NCBI RefSeq assembly: GCF_000380245.2
Contig: NZ_HG428743.1
Span: 252,953-316,952, forward strand
Direction: 5' to 3'
Source of the DNA: Bacillus massiliigorillae
GTDB taxonomy: Bacteria; Bacillota; Bacilli; Bacillales; DSM-1321
Length of the DNA: 64,000 bases
Shown: in pieces, positions 8,320 through 16,490 of the stretch
Layout of the letters: each line of letters opens with the position of its first letter
How positions within the stretch are numbered: the stretch's first letter is position 1
The notes under the pieces: model-generated
Database searches by the model: none
What the model saw: only the letters and a program-made list of their open reading frames with translations
Told to the model about the DNA's origin: nothing
Made by a program: the position numbers and the translations under genes

Positions 8320-9546
8320 ATGGTAAAGAACTTAAACCAATGGGTCGCTTTGTTTCTGATTGTAATTGCAGAATTATTTGCTTTAAGTGTTTGGTTCAGT
8401 GCATCTGCAGTCATATCTCAATTACAAGCTGAATGGCATTTAAACCTTACTCAGAAATCCTTTATTACGGTAGCTGTGCAAGCTGGTTTTATTTTTGGAG
8501 CTGTTCTGTCCTCGTTATTTGGGATTCCAGACCATTTTAATACGAAGAAAATTTTTATCATATCTAGCTTTCTAGCAGGCTTCTTCAATTGTTTTATCAT
8601 TTTTTCTCCTAGTATTGAAGTGACACTTCTCTTACGCTTTCTTACAGGCGTTTCACTAGCAGGAGTTTACCCTATCGCTATTAAACTAGTTACTTTATGG
8701 TTTAAAGGTAGTCGGAGTATTAGCGTAGGCATCTTAATTGCTGGATTAACATTAGGATCGGCATTACCACATATGATTGCATCCTTAGAAACCTCACTCA
8801 ATTGGAAAACTGTCATCATTTTCAGTTCAACATTGGCTTTCATTTCATCATTATTAATCTTTCTTTTCCTCCCCAACAAAGAAAACAATACAAGTAAAAC
8901 CAAGCTCTCTTTAGATTCTTTAAAATCTGTCTTGAAAGATAAGAAAGTAATGCTCGCTAACTACGGATATTGGTTCCATATGTGGGAGCTTTACGCAATG
9001 TGGACTTGGTTACCAACATTTTTATACTACAGCTTTAGTCAGTATGGAATAGAGTCATATAGCTCAATTGTTGCCTTTTTGGCAATAGGTGTATCAGGAG
9101 CTATAGGTTGTATTGTAGGAGGAATTTGGGCAAGTAAAATTGGAAAAGAGAATTTCTCCATAATCGCCATGACGTTAAGTGGCCTTTCTGCCCTAGCAAT
9201 TGGCTTTACGTTCCATATAAATATAGGGCTAACCATTATTGTTGCATGCATATGGGGAGCCTCAATAATAGCTGATTCGGGTCAATTCTCGGCAATGGTT
9301 AGTGAGTATGCAAAAGTGAAATATATTGGGACTGCGTTAACATTTCAAATGGCAATCGGTTTTCTCCTGACTATATTCTCTATTTATCTCATTTCCTTCT
9401 TAGAACCTATACTAGGATGGCAACTCGTCTTTATATTCCTTAGCGTAGGCCCATTATTGGGTGTTATTCCGATGTTTATATTAAATAAACTTAACAAGAG
9501 AGTTAATCATAGCTTAAGAAATGAGAATAAAAATATTTCTATTTGA
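8320..9546 (+). CDS. MFS transporter (probable efflux or organic-anion carrier)
   Basis: 408 residues with 12 predicted membrane helices. The conserved loop between helices 2 and 3 is weak (SLFGIPDHFNTKKIF). FLTGVSLAGVYPIAIKLVTLWF corresponds to the family's helix 4-5 region. ATG 8320 is chosen for its AGGAG site; a TTG 18 codons upstream has no proper site. It lies downstream of the tetR gene and probably answers to it. Substrate is unknown. The group is often annotated as nitrate/nitrite or cyanate-like MFS, which I would not rely on. Confidence 0.8.
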   Translation: MVKNLNQWVALFLIVIAELFALSVWFSASAVISQLQAEWHLNLTQKSFITVAVQAGFIFGAVLSSLFGIPDHFNTKKIFIISSFLAGFFNCFIIFSPSIEVTLLLRFLTGVSLAGVYPIAIKLVTLWFKGSRSISVGILIAGLTLGSALPHMIASLETSLNWKTVIIFSSTLAFISSLLIFLFLPNKENNTSKTKLSLDSLKSVLKDKKVMLANYGYWFHMWELYAMWTWLPTFLYYSFSQYGIESYSSIVAFLAIGVSGAIGCIVGGIWASKIGKENFSIIAMTLSGLSALAIGFTFHINIGLTIIVACIWGASIIADSGQFSAMVSEYAKVKYIGTALTFQMAIGFLLTIFSIYLISFLEPILGWQLVFIFLSVGPLLGVIPMFILNKLNKRVNHSLRNENKNISI

Positions 9547-9560
9547 ACAGAAATAAAGAG

Positions 9561-9596
9561 ATGTCTAGAAAGCCAATTTCCACTGACTTTCTAGAC
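9561..9596. terminator. Hairpin between convergent MFS and hydrolase genes
   Basis: Stem TGTCTAGAAAG / CTTTCTAGACA with a 13-base loop. T-rich on both sides, so possibly bidirectional. Confidence 0.65.
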
Positions 9597-9605
9597 ACCT
9601 CCTTG

Positions 9606-10577
9606 TTATTGATTGACCTCTTCATGCGTATGTATATCCGATAATGCCGCGAAGAAAAGATCTGGCTCTTCCATCATTGTCATATGCCCTGCATTGGGAA
9701 TGACATACATTTTTTTATGAGGGGCATTAATTTCTTCAAAGTATTCTTCGGCAATCACATATGGAACCTGCCAGTCTTCTTTACCTAAAATATAATACAT
9801 GGGAACTTCATATACTGGTGATTCATTACGTAGATTGAAGTCACCTAGAAAACGATGAAGGTTGGAATTTGTTTTAAAAATCTTCATAAAGGCGATAATA
9901 TCCGAAAACTTAAAGATTGGGCTTTGAAATACAGTTAGCCATATTCTGAAATCAATCTTTATTCCTAATTTATATTTCCCTTGAAGCTTTCTAATCTCAT
10001 CACATTTCTTTAAGAATTCTTTGTTGAAAACGATTTTCTCGCCCGGATATTCTCCTAATATCTCAAGCTTTTTCAGCGATTTTTTATCCCCTGCTTCTTC
10101 AATCAGTTCTTTTACTTTTTGATAACCAACTTGTTCATTTTCAAGCATATTGACAACCTGTCCTACGCCTATATAATAAGCAATCTCATTGGGATGTTTT
10201 CTGATAAACTCAGAACCTAAAACACTTCCCCATGAATGACCAAGTAGAACGATTTTTTGCTTATTATATTTTTTCTTTAAATATTGGATTACCTCAAATA
10301 AATCTTGCAGTGCCAAATCAATTGTTGGGAGATCATTAGGGTTTTCAGTCAGTGTTTTTCCAGCCCCACGCTGGTCCCAATGCACAACCGTATAGATTTC
10401 CTCCCATTTCTCCTGAAAGGCACGTGTAAATAAAGAAGTTACTGAACCAGGTCCTCCATGCAAAAATAGCAATACGGGGTTATCATGACTTGTTCCTAAA
10501 TGAAACAAAAATTGTTTAATACCATTAATCGGAATATATTCTTCAAGATAAATGGGTCTTTTAAACTTATTTTTCAT
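9606..10577 (-). CDS. Alpha/beta hydrolase, proline iminopeptidase-like
   Basis: 323 residues. The oxyanion motif HGGPGSVTS, the VVHWDQRGAGKT motif and the nucleophile elbow GHSWGS place it with the proline-iminopeptidase/S33 group. The acid is likely in LGKEDWQVP and the His in PNAGHMTMME. Substrates of these cytosolic enzymes vary, so peptidase activity is not certain. It overlaps the upstream MarR gene by ATGA, so it is translationally coupled and should be controlled by that regulator. Confidence 0.85.
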   Translation of the reverse strand: MKNKFKRPIYLEEYIPINGIKQFLFHLGTSHDNPVLLFLHGGPGSVTSLFTRAFQEKWEEIYTVVHWDQRGAGKTLTENPNDLPTIDLALQDLFEVIQYLKKKYNKQKIVLLGHSWGSVLGSEFIRKHPNEIAYYIGVGQVVNMLENEQVGYQKVKELIEEAGDKKSLKKLEILGEYPGEKIVFNKEFLKKCDEIRKLQGKYKLGIKIDFRIWLTVFQSPIFKFSDIIAFMKIFKTNSNLHRFLGDFNLRNESPVYEVPMYYILGKEDWQVPYVIAEEYFEEINAPHKKMYVIPNAGHMTMMEEPDLFFAALSDIHTHEEVNQ

Positions 10578-11143
10578 AACTCCCAGTCCCCTTTTCTTGC
10601 AGTTCTTCTTCTTTCAAATTCCTTTAATACTCTCTTTTGAGTTTCATTTTGGTTATCAATCTCACTCATTTCTAAATTACTATCTGCCTCAAATCCATCT
10701 TGTTCCTCACCATCAAAATGATATAGTTTCTTTAATAAACTCCACATCGTTTCAAGATCTTCTGGCGAGAAGTTTTTAAAAAGGTCTTCCAAAAAGAATG
10801 TTCCTTTTTCAGCATCTACTAGTAAGGCTTGTTTTCCAGACTCCGTAATTTTCACATTGATTGCACGTTTATCTTTCTGGCTAGGTACTGTCGTTACGTA
10901 CCCCTTAGCTTCAATAATGTTTATTAACTGTTTCACGCTTTGTTTCGTGGCACCTAGCTTTCTTGCAATATTATTTAAAGTTGTTTCATCCTCGGGTAAA
11001 TGAGTAATTGCCACCATTGCCATATACTGTCTAGATGTTAAAAACTCAAGGTCTTTATCACCTTTTATTTGAATCTTATTAGCAAGAGAAAACAATGTGC
11101 CATAAGCTTGCTGCATTAAAAACAAATCTCTGTATATATCCAT
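10574..11143 (-). CDS. MarR-family regulator, first gene of operon with the hydrolase
   Basis: 189 residues from ATG 11143 (GGGAGGTG upstream). The winged helix spans about residues 25-95: LTSRQYMAMVAI, LNNIARKLGATKQSVKQLINIIEAKGYV and KDKRAINVKIT. There is an acidic extension of about 60 residues at the C-terminus ending in basic RRRTARK. The perfect operator just after its promoter points to autoregulation. It and the hydrolase overlap by 4 bp. Confidence 0.85.
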   Translation of the reverse strand: MDIYRDLFLMQQAYGTLFSLANKIQIKGDKDLEFLTSRQYMAMVAITHLPEDETTLNNIARKLGATKQSVKQLINIIEAKGYVTTVPSQKDKRAINVKITESGKQALLVDAEKGTFFLEDLFKNFSPEDLETMWSLLKKLYHFDGEEQDGFEADSNLEMSEIDNQNETQKRVLKEFERRRTARKGDWEL

Positions 11144-11159
11144 AAATACACACCTCCCA

Positions 11160-11213
11160 TTTAGACAGTACATTGTCTAAATCAATAATACGAAAATTTC
11201 GATAATTAGTCAA
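11160..11213 (-). promoter_or_regulatory. Promoter and perfect MarR operator
   Basis: On the minus strand TTGACT (11208-11213) and TATTAT (11185-11190) are separated by 17 bp. Directly downstream is the perfect inverted repeat TTTAGACA-N6-TGTCTAAA (11160-11181), and ACTGTCT occurs again next to the -35 box. Confidence 0.85.
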
Positions 11214-11330
11214 TATACTGTCTTTTTTATTAGAGGATAAATACTATTCATGAATATATATAAGAGCTAGTCATTTCATGTTTTCTATCCTATCTACAAA
11301 GAGAAAAGGATTCTACTAATTACTTCGAAT

Positions 11331-11395
11331 AACAGCATAAAAAAGACTGCCTGAAAGACAGCCTTACTATTCTACTAAAGCACCTGATAGTTTAA
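11331..11395 (-). repeat. R1 repeat copy downstream of the Ena gene
   Basis: GCATAAAAAAGACTGCC hairpin with tail CTACTAAAGCACCTGATAG. It sits about 125 bp past the stop of the minus-strand Ena gene and could end its transcript. The rest of 11214-11518 shows no gene. Confidence 0.6.
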
Positions 11396-11518
11396 GAGTA
11401 TTTTTTCGCAAATTTAGTTGACTTTGAATAACTAATCAGCTCATTCATTACAGGAATGCCGCCCCATTAATTCTATAAAATATTTGTTCACTAGATTTGT
11501 ATATTGTATTCGTATGAT

Positions 11519-11917
11519 TTATTGAATTCTATAACGAGGAGAAATACAAATTTCGCCTGCTGCTGGAAGAGTTGCTGTAGCCCCAGTAGCAAATACTCGA
11601 ATTGTATCAAATCGAGAAATAGTAAAGTTAAATGTCCCTTCAATTGGAACAACTGATTGTCTTATGACAGTACCGCCTGTCCCATCAATAGGATCGGCTC
11701 CCTTTACGAATTGTACTGTAATAGGGAAATTCCCCGTATTTTTTATATACCCTGACGCATAAATAACATCATTTGAGTTTGTAGCAAAAATAACCTCTGC
11801 AGTTGCTACCGTATCACCAGCAACTGTAAATTCATTACAAATTTTATCTTGTACAAAATTTTTGGGGTCACAACAACTAAAGCCACTCCCACTGTTTCCA
11901 TTAAAATTTTGACACAT
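11519..11917 (-). CDS. Endospore appendage subunit, S-Ena type (DUF3992)
   Basis: 132 residues. A short Gly/Asn-rich N-terminal connector with a vicinal Cys pair (GFSCCDPKNF) and another Cys (DKICNEF) precedes a single beta-jellyroll domain. Its motifs VFATNSNDVIYASGYIKNTG and RFDTIRVFATGATA are the DUF3992 signature. In the Bacillus cereus group such subunits polymerise into disulfide-linked Ena fibres on spores. The gene follows a CotY/CotZ-like gene in the same direction (115 bp gap), which supports a spore role. Only one Ena subunit is visible here; the reported S-Ena locus has three. Confidence 0.8.
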   Translation of the reverse strand: MCQNFNGNSGSGFSCCDPKNFVQDKICNEFTVAGDTVATAEVIFATNSNDVIYASGYIKNTGNFPITVQFVKGADPIDGTGGTVIRQSVVPIEGTFNFTISRFDTIRVFATGATATLPAAGEICISPRYRIQ

Positions 11918-12031
11918 AAAAGTAATTCACCTCTAATTTCCTATGATTACTTTTATTAAATGTATAATATCGAAAACTGCTTGGACTTTTTGTACCCTGT
12001 TGATTATCTCCATTAATACCTTTATTTTGTT

Positions 12032-12487
12032 TTATAAACAAACGGCGGGTAAGCATTGAATTGAACTAAAACTAGAAATTTTGGCCTTAATACACACACT
12101 TGTCGAAATTATTTCATCTACAAATTCATTATTTAACTGACAAAAAGGAGAACATTTATGATCATTGCAATCTTGAGCACATTTATGATGATTTTTAAAT
12201 TTTAGTAATTTCAAAACAACACAATCGTCCTCTAAATTAACAACTTGAAAAAGAAATGTTGTAAAACAAACAAACCTTTCCCTTTTTAAACAAATATCAA
12301 AATACGTTGTAACACCTTCAACTTTAAATGGTTCTATATCACAATAAAGGATAATTGGGAGTGTATTGTTTAATTGCATCCCTAAAAGATTTAATTCACA
12401 CTTTTTTTTACTCATTTCTCTTTGTTTATTTAATATTTCTTCTAATATTGTTTTCAAGCATTTATTTTCATTCTGATATTCCTCCAT
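12032..12487 (-). CDS. Spore coat/exosporium protein of the CotY/CotZ (ExsY) family
   Basis: 151 residues. The C-terminal two thirds show the family pattern: FFQVV-type core (FLFQVVNLEDDCVVLKLL), Cys/His-rich middle (HHKCAQDCNDHKCSPFCQL) and the end CIKAKISSFSSIQCL. Twelve or more cysteines suit disulfide cross-linking in the outer coat or crust. The N-terminal 40 residues are a charged coiled-coil-like extension. It is probably made in the mother cell late in sporulation; I found no exact sigma-K promoter. Its neighbour is the Ena subunit gene. Confidence 0.8.
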   Translation of the reverse strand: MEEYQNENKCLKTILEEILNKQREMSKKKCELNLLGMQLNNTLPIILYCDIEPFKVEGVTTYFDICLKRERFVCFTTFLFQVVNLEDDCVVLKLLKFKNHHKCAQDCNDHKCSPFCQLNNEFVDEIISTSVCIKAKISSFSSIQCLPAVCL

Positions 12488-12749
12488 AGAATCTTCCCCT
12501 TACATGGAACTACTGCCTTCTTAAATACTTATATGGAAATCTAATGAGGTTTGAGTGGGTCTTCATACCACAAAATCAAATGCGGACATATAAAATCAAA
12601 AAAGAAAGAATTCTCATATTCGATTCTGGTTATCTGGATTAACTCATATCAGATTTGGGGCGGGTACACACTTTATTAAACAAGAATTATATATAACTAT
12701 AATTATTTGCTCGATTATCTTTTTTTTGCTTTTGCTGTATTTAATTTCA

Positions 12750-13277
12750 CTACAACTTTAATAGTGAATAAACATCCGTATCATATGATATGTCATTTTG
12801 ATACATATACTTTTTTAACGTACCTTCCTTTGTAAAACCCAATTTAATTAATAACTGACTCGAAGCTTTATTTTCAATAAAAACAATTGCACCTATACGC
12901 TCTAATCCAAGTTCTTGAAACCCATAAGAAATCACTTTATCAACAGCTTCACTAGCATATCCCTTACCCCATTGTTCTGGGAGAAATGCATAGCTTATGT
13001 TCGCTCTTTTATGTTCAATAGACCAGTCTTGCAACCCAATTGTTCCAATGATTGTACCTGTTTCTTTTAGCTCAATGCCCCATTTCACTCCACTTTTCTC
13101 TTTAACTTGTCCTGCGAAATTTTTAATGATTTGTTTTACCTGCCCTATACTTGTTAGAGGTTTCTGACCGTAATAACGCAATACATCATCATTCGAAAAA
13201 CACTTTAATATATCTTGAGCATCATTTTCAACTAATTCCCTTAACACTAATCGCTTCGTTTCAAGCATTGGAAACAT
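12750..13277 (-). CDS. GNAT N-acetyltransferase (RimJ/RimL type)
   Basis: 175 residues. The start LETKRLVLRELVENDAQDI is typical of RimJ/RimL-like acetyltransferases. The acetyl-CoA motif A is LPEQWGKGYASEAV, and IENKASSQLLIKLGF is the C-terminal motif B region. It would acetylate a protein N-terminus or a small amine in the cytosol; the substrate is not predictable. GGGGTG lies 6 bases before the ATG. Confidence 0.85.
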   Translation of the reverse strand: MFPMLETKRLVLRELVENDAQDILKCFSNDDVLRYYGQKPLTSIGQVKQIIKNFAGQVKEKSGVKWGIELKETGTIIGTIGLQDWSIEHKRANISYAFLPEQWGKGYASEAVDKVISYGFQELGLERIGAIVFIENKASSQLLIKLGFTKEGTLKKYMYQNDISYDTDVYSLLKL

Positions 13278-13434
13278 TCTATCACCCCTTCAATAAACAT
13301 TGAAATGTATTCATTTTATGCATATATACTAAAATAAAATTCCATATTATTTTCAGAATTACCTGCTCTGTTTGTGGAAAATAAAAAGAGAAATAGCTAT
13401 TATTTAAACTATTTCCCTTACATCATGTATTATA

Positions 13435-13962
13435 TTATTTTTCTCCATCTTCATTTTGAGGTGAATTTGTCGCTGAATTGTTTTGACCTTGTTTGAAATG
13501 ACGATGATCAGTTTCATGTTCAAATCCACGTTCATCAAAATCGTGACCACCTTCGAATCCTCGGAAGCCTTGACCTGGTCCAAATCCTCTAAAGTCACGT
13601 TCATGGCCAAAACTACGAGGATCTCGCCCAAATCCTCGACCAGGTCCGAAACCACGGGAGCCACGACCATGCCCTCCACGATGGTTTCTCAGTTTTTTAA
13701 TAAGTTTAACAAACGCCTCTTCGTCTTGAGGTAAATCCTGATCCAGAGCATCAATTAGCTTCTGAGTCATCTCAGAATAAAGTGTCTTCTCTTCATCTGT
13801 AAGAACATCAAAAACCGTATATTTACTAACCTGCTTCTCATTTTCATTAGCAATTTCTAGGCCAGCTTCAGTAAGCTCAATGGACATTATGCGACGATCA
13901 TCTTCTGAAGGTTCACGGGTAATGTAACCTTTTTTCTCTACTTTAACTACGAAAGGAAAATA
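13435..13962 (-). pseudogene. MarR regulator remnant lacking its HTH, with Gly/Phe/Arg tail
   Basis: The frame is open from a TAA at 13963. It first reads VEKKGYITREPSEDDRR, then MSIELTEAGLEIA: the wing and C-terminal part of a MarR protein. The N-terminal helices and recognition helix are absent, and the DNA to the right does not encode them. After the MarR helices (residues to about 75 from the internal Met) comes a tail of RGFGPGRGFGRDPRSFG-like units, rich in Gly, Phe, Arg and His. Such Gly-rich tails are known on some Bacillus MarR proteins. An ATG at 13887 could give a 150-residue product, but no ribosome site is seen. Confidence 0.65.
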
Positions 13963-14190
13963 TTATCCCCCTCAAATTGATAATATCTACTTTATTAATC
14001 CCCATTTAATAAGGATTCTAACTATAATCGACTCTCTCAACCTTGTGTTTCCTATGAATAAACTACGAAATTACTTCATAAAATTGAGCAAAAAGTTTAA
14101 CAGCTTGTTTATGAAACATTAATATTTTCTTACGATTTATACTTTATTATTTAAAACAAGGTAAAACTTCTTCATATAACTCTCTCTCTT

Positions 14191-14225
14191 AGAAACCAGT
14201 CAACTAATGACTGGTTTCTTTATTT
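14191..14225 (+). terminator. Orphan intrinsic terminator
   Basis: GAAACCAGTCA-ACTAA-TGACTGGTTTC followed by TTTATTT on the plus strand, with no plus-strand gene upstream for several kb. Confidence 0.7.
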
Positions 14226-14280
14226 AAAAAAGTACGGTAATTTGGAATGATCATTACTAAATTCAATCTTTTCTTATTGA

Positions 14281-14330
14281 AGAAACCTCCATGCAGCATA
14301 AGAAAAAGCTGCCTAAATGACAGCATTTTT
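14281..14330 (-). repeat. R1 repeat copy
   Basis: GCATAAGAAAAAGCTGCC-TAAAT-GACAGC hairpin, downstream of menA on the minus strand but beyond menA's own terminator. Confidence 0.6.
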
Positions 14331-14410
14331 TGGGTTTAAACTCTCGATTGGATTTCACATTCCTTCATCAATTAACTCTCATACTTCCTTGAGACTGGGA
14401 ATCGATAAAT

Positions 14411-14448
14411 AAAAAAAGCATTCCCTTCTACCATCGGGAATGCTTTTT
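14411..14448 (-). terminator. Terminator of menA
   Basis: Stem AAAAAGCATTCCC / GGGAATGCTTTTT, with T-runs on both strands, 3 bp past the menA stop. Confidence 0.85.
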
Positions 14449-14450
14449 AT

Positions 14451-15371
14451 TTAAATCATGTAATTAATTAAAAGTCCTGCAGATAACAAGAAGCCGAAAA
14501 CAGTATTTGTCATCGCTGTTGATTTCATTGCTACTCGCATATATTGAGGTTCTTTTGCACCTTTTTTAAAACCTTGAATAGCTGAGATTGGCTTTTTCAT
14601 ACCTAAGAACATAATCAATGCCCAAGGGCTTACATAACCCATCAATACAATCACAGCAATCCATAAGTAAGCAATTAAAAATATGGTAGCTAGAGTTGCA
14701 ACTGCTTTATCTCTTCCAAGGAGGATCGGCAATGTTTTTCTTCCACCTTTAATATCTTCATCAATATCTCGAATGTTATTCGACATGTTGATGGCCCCTA
14801 CTAAAAAGCCAATTGGAATTGAAATTAAGATACTTTCAACTGTTAAAGTATTCGTTTGAATAAAGAAAGCAATTAGTACAAAACATGTCCCCATTAACAA
14901 TCCGGAAACTAATTCACCAAATGGAGTGTACGCAATTGGTAGTGGACCACCTGTATATAGATAGCCAACCGCCATTCCAAATAACCCAATGACCACTAAC
15001 CACCAGCTACTATTCATGCAAATATAAATGCCAATAAATGCTGCTACAATATACAATAAAATCGCAACCGTTAAAACGTTTTTTGGCTTCAATCCATGAC
15101 GGACGATTCCTCCACCAATTCCTACTGAATCAGCTGTATCTAGTCCACGCTTGAAATCATAATATTCATTGAATAAGTTCGTTGCAATTTGCAATGCTAA
15201 ACATGCAAGCATCATCGCAATAAATAAAAGCCAATTAATTTCGGCTTCATATAGTGATGCAACTGTCCCTAATATTACAGGAGCAAACGTCGCCGTTAAT
15301 GTATGTGGGCGCGTCATTTTCCACATTAATTTAGCTGGACTCATTTCTTGTTCATTCCCCAACTTGTTCAA
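14451..15371 (-). CDS. menA: 1,4-dihydroxy-2-naphthoate polyprenyltransferase
   Basis: 306 residues, about nine membrane helices, UbiA superfamily. The first Asp-rich prenyl-diphosphate motif is NLFNEYYDFKRGLD (about residues 65-78). The second is MSNNIRDIDEDIKGGRKTLP (about 195-215). It attaches the isoprenoid chain to DHNA to make demethylmenaquinone. The length fits MenA. The start could be TTG 15371 or TTG 15362; GGGGG precedes both, with better spacing to the second. It stands alone with its own terminator. Confidence 0.88.
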   Translation of the reverse strand: MNKLGNEQEMSPAKLMWKMTRPHTLTATFAPVILGTVASLYEAEINWLLFIAMMLACLALQIATNLFNEYYDFKRGLDTADSVGIGGGIVRHGLKPKNVLTVAILLYIVAAFIGIYICMNSSWWLVVIGLFGMAVGYLYTGGPLPIAYTPFGELVSGLLMGTCFVLIAFFIQTNTLTVESILISIPIGFLVGAINMSNNIRDIDEDIKGGRKTLPILLGRDKAVATLATIFLIAYLWIAVIVLMGYVSPWALIMFLGMKKPISAIQGFKKGAKEPQYMRVAMKSTAMTNTVFGFLLSAGLLINYMI

Positions 15372-15479
15372 TCCCCCTACACTTTAAGTATAAAATCACT
15401 AGAAGCATTCCTTCGATCTACTTCCTCTTCCATTTATACATTATATCAAAGCATCGCTTATCCTTACTAAAAACAAACA

Positions 15480-15543
15480 TCAAGAATTTAATAATTCTCG
15501 TAGTCTTACTCTCTCTCTTTTGTTCAATAGTTTCTTTGTTGTA
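15480..15543 (-). pseudogene. Decayed fragment of a DUF6366 gene start
   Basis: On the minus strand AACAAAGAAACT, then GAACAAAAGAGAGAGAG, match the 5' coding sequence of the DUF6366 gene at 2308-2523 (NKETxEQKRE at protein level). Small deletions then break the frame, and the membrane half is missing. Confidence 0.5.
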
Positions 15544-15790
15544 TTAATACGCGTATATTCTCTGTAGAGAGAGTAATATTGTTTTGAAGTATAATGCAAA
15601 ATTATCAATTATAATTTTTACATGAGAATTTATATAGGAAGTAAAATGTACTTTTACTTTTGAATTAAATTTTATCGAAATGGGAATATATACATCCGAA
15701 GTCGTTTTTTGCTTATTATAACTAAATAAATGCTTCATTCAGCTCTCATATTCATTTGTGAAAAAATGATCATTATTTTTAAAAACACTA

Positions 15791-15842
15791 TTGACTAATT
15801 ACTAAATTATAATTATTATAAAGAAGTAATAAATATTACTTC
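15791..15842 (+). promoter_or_regulatory. ahpC promoter with perfect PerR box
   Basis: TTGACT (15791-15796) and TATTAT (15814-15819) are 17 bp apart. TTATAATTATTATAA at 15807-15821 is an exact match to the PerR consensus and covers the -10 box. A second perfect inverted repeat, GAAGTAAT-N4-ATTACTTC (15823-15842), lies in the leader. Confidence 0.9.
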
Positions 15843-15864
15843 AACATCAGGAGGAATTTACATA

Positions 15865-16428
15865 ATGTCATATATAAATAAACAAGTAGAAAATTTTACT
15901 GTTCAAGCATATCACGCAGGTGAATTTAAAGAGGTTACTCTAGAAGATACAAAAGGAAAATGGGCGGTATACTTTTTCTACCCAGCTGATTTTTCATTCG
16001 TTTGTCCGACAGAATTAGTAGATGTTCAAGATCATTACGAAACATTTAAAGAGATGAATTGTGAAATCTATTCAGTATCAACAGATACACACTATGTTCA
16101 TAAAGCATGGGCAGATGCGACTGATACAATCAAAAGAATCGAATACCCAATGCTAGCTGATCCTAGCCAAACTCTTTCAAAACAATTTGGGGTATTAGTA
16201 GAAGATGAAGGTGTAGCACTTCGTGGAACTTTTATTGTGAACCCTGAGGGTATGATTAAGGCTTATGAGGTTAATGATATGGGAATAGGCCGTAATGCTG
16301 AAGAGCTAGTTCGTAAAGTGCAAGCTGCACAATTCGTAGCAGAACACGGTGATAAAGTATGCCCAGCAAAATGGACGCCAGGTGAAGAGACACTTGAACC
16401 AAGTTTAGACCTTGTTGGGAAAATCTAA
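15865..16428 (+). CDS. ahpC: Alkyl hydroperoxide reductase subunit C (peroxiredoxin)
   Basis: 187 residues, the usual AhpC length. The peroxidatic Cys is in PADFSFVCPTEL (about residue 47) and the resolving Cys in KVCPAKWTPG (about 166), so it is a typical 2-Cys peroxiredoxin reducing H2O2 and organic peroxides. A perfect PerR box overlaps the promoter, implying induction by peroxide. The next gene is dps, 62 bp downstream, not ahpF, the usual reductase partner. GGAGG lies 8 bases before the ATG. Confidence 0.95.
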   Translation: MSYINKQVENFTVQAYHAGEFKEVTLEDTKGKWAVYFFYPADFSFVCPTELVDVQDHYETFKEMNCEIYSVSTDTHYVHKAWADATDTIKRIEYPMLADPSQTLSKQFGVLVEDEGVALRGTFIVNPEGMIKAYEVNDMGIGRNAEELVRKVQAAQFVAEHGDKVCPAKWTPGEETLEPSLDLVGKI

Positions 16429-16490
16429 TATCGTCTTGTATATACTCATTTAAAAACCTATCAGAACAACCAAATCTAGGAGGAATTACT

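Larger units (their letters stand above)
13963..14410. other. Gene-free stretch with an orphan terminator and an R1 repeat
   Basis: No coding frame is convincing. It contains a plus-strand hairpin at 14191-14219 and an R1 copy at 14281-14330. The head of the truncated MarR gene probably once lay at the left end. Confidence 0.5.
15372..15864. other. Intergenic stretch with a decayed DUF6366 fragment and the ahpC control region
   Basis: The only items seen are the remnant at 15480-15543 and, at the right end, the ahpC promoter with its PerR box. A 64-codon minus-strand frame between them has no ribosome site. Confidence 0.5.

Noticed and set aside
12488..12560. Sigma-K promoter for the CotY/CotZ-like gene
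   Set aside because: CATATAAGTA is near the -10 consensus but the spacing of the final TA is off by one and no AC lies at the right distance.
13404..13734. Frames overlapping the MarR remnant on both strands
   Set aside because: They are produced by the repetitive Gly/Arg codons of the tail and have no initiation signals.
15544..15738. 64-codon minus-strand frame
   Set aside because: AT-rich, no ribosome site, no similarity; lies next to a decayed gene relic.
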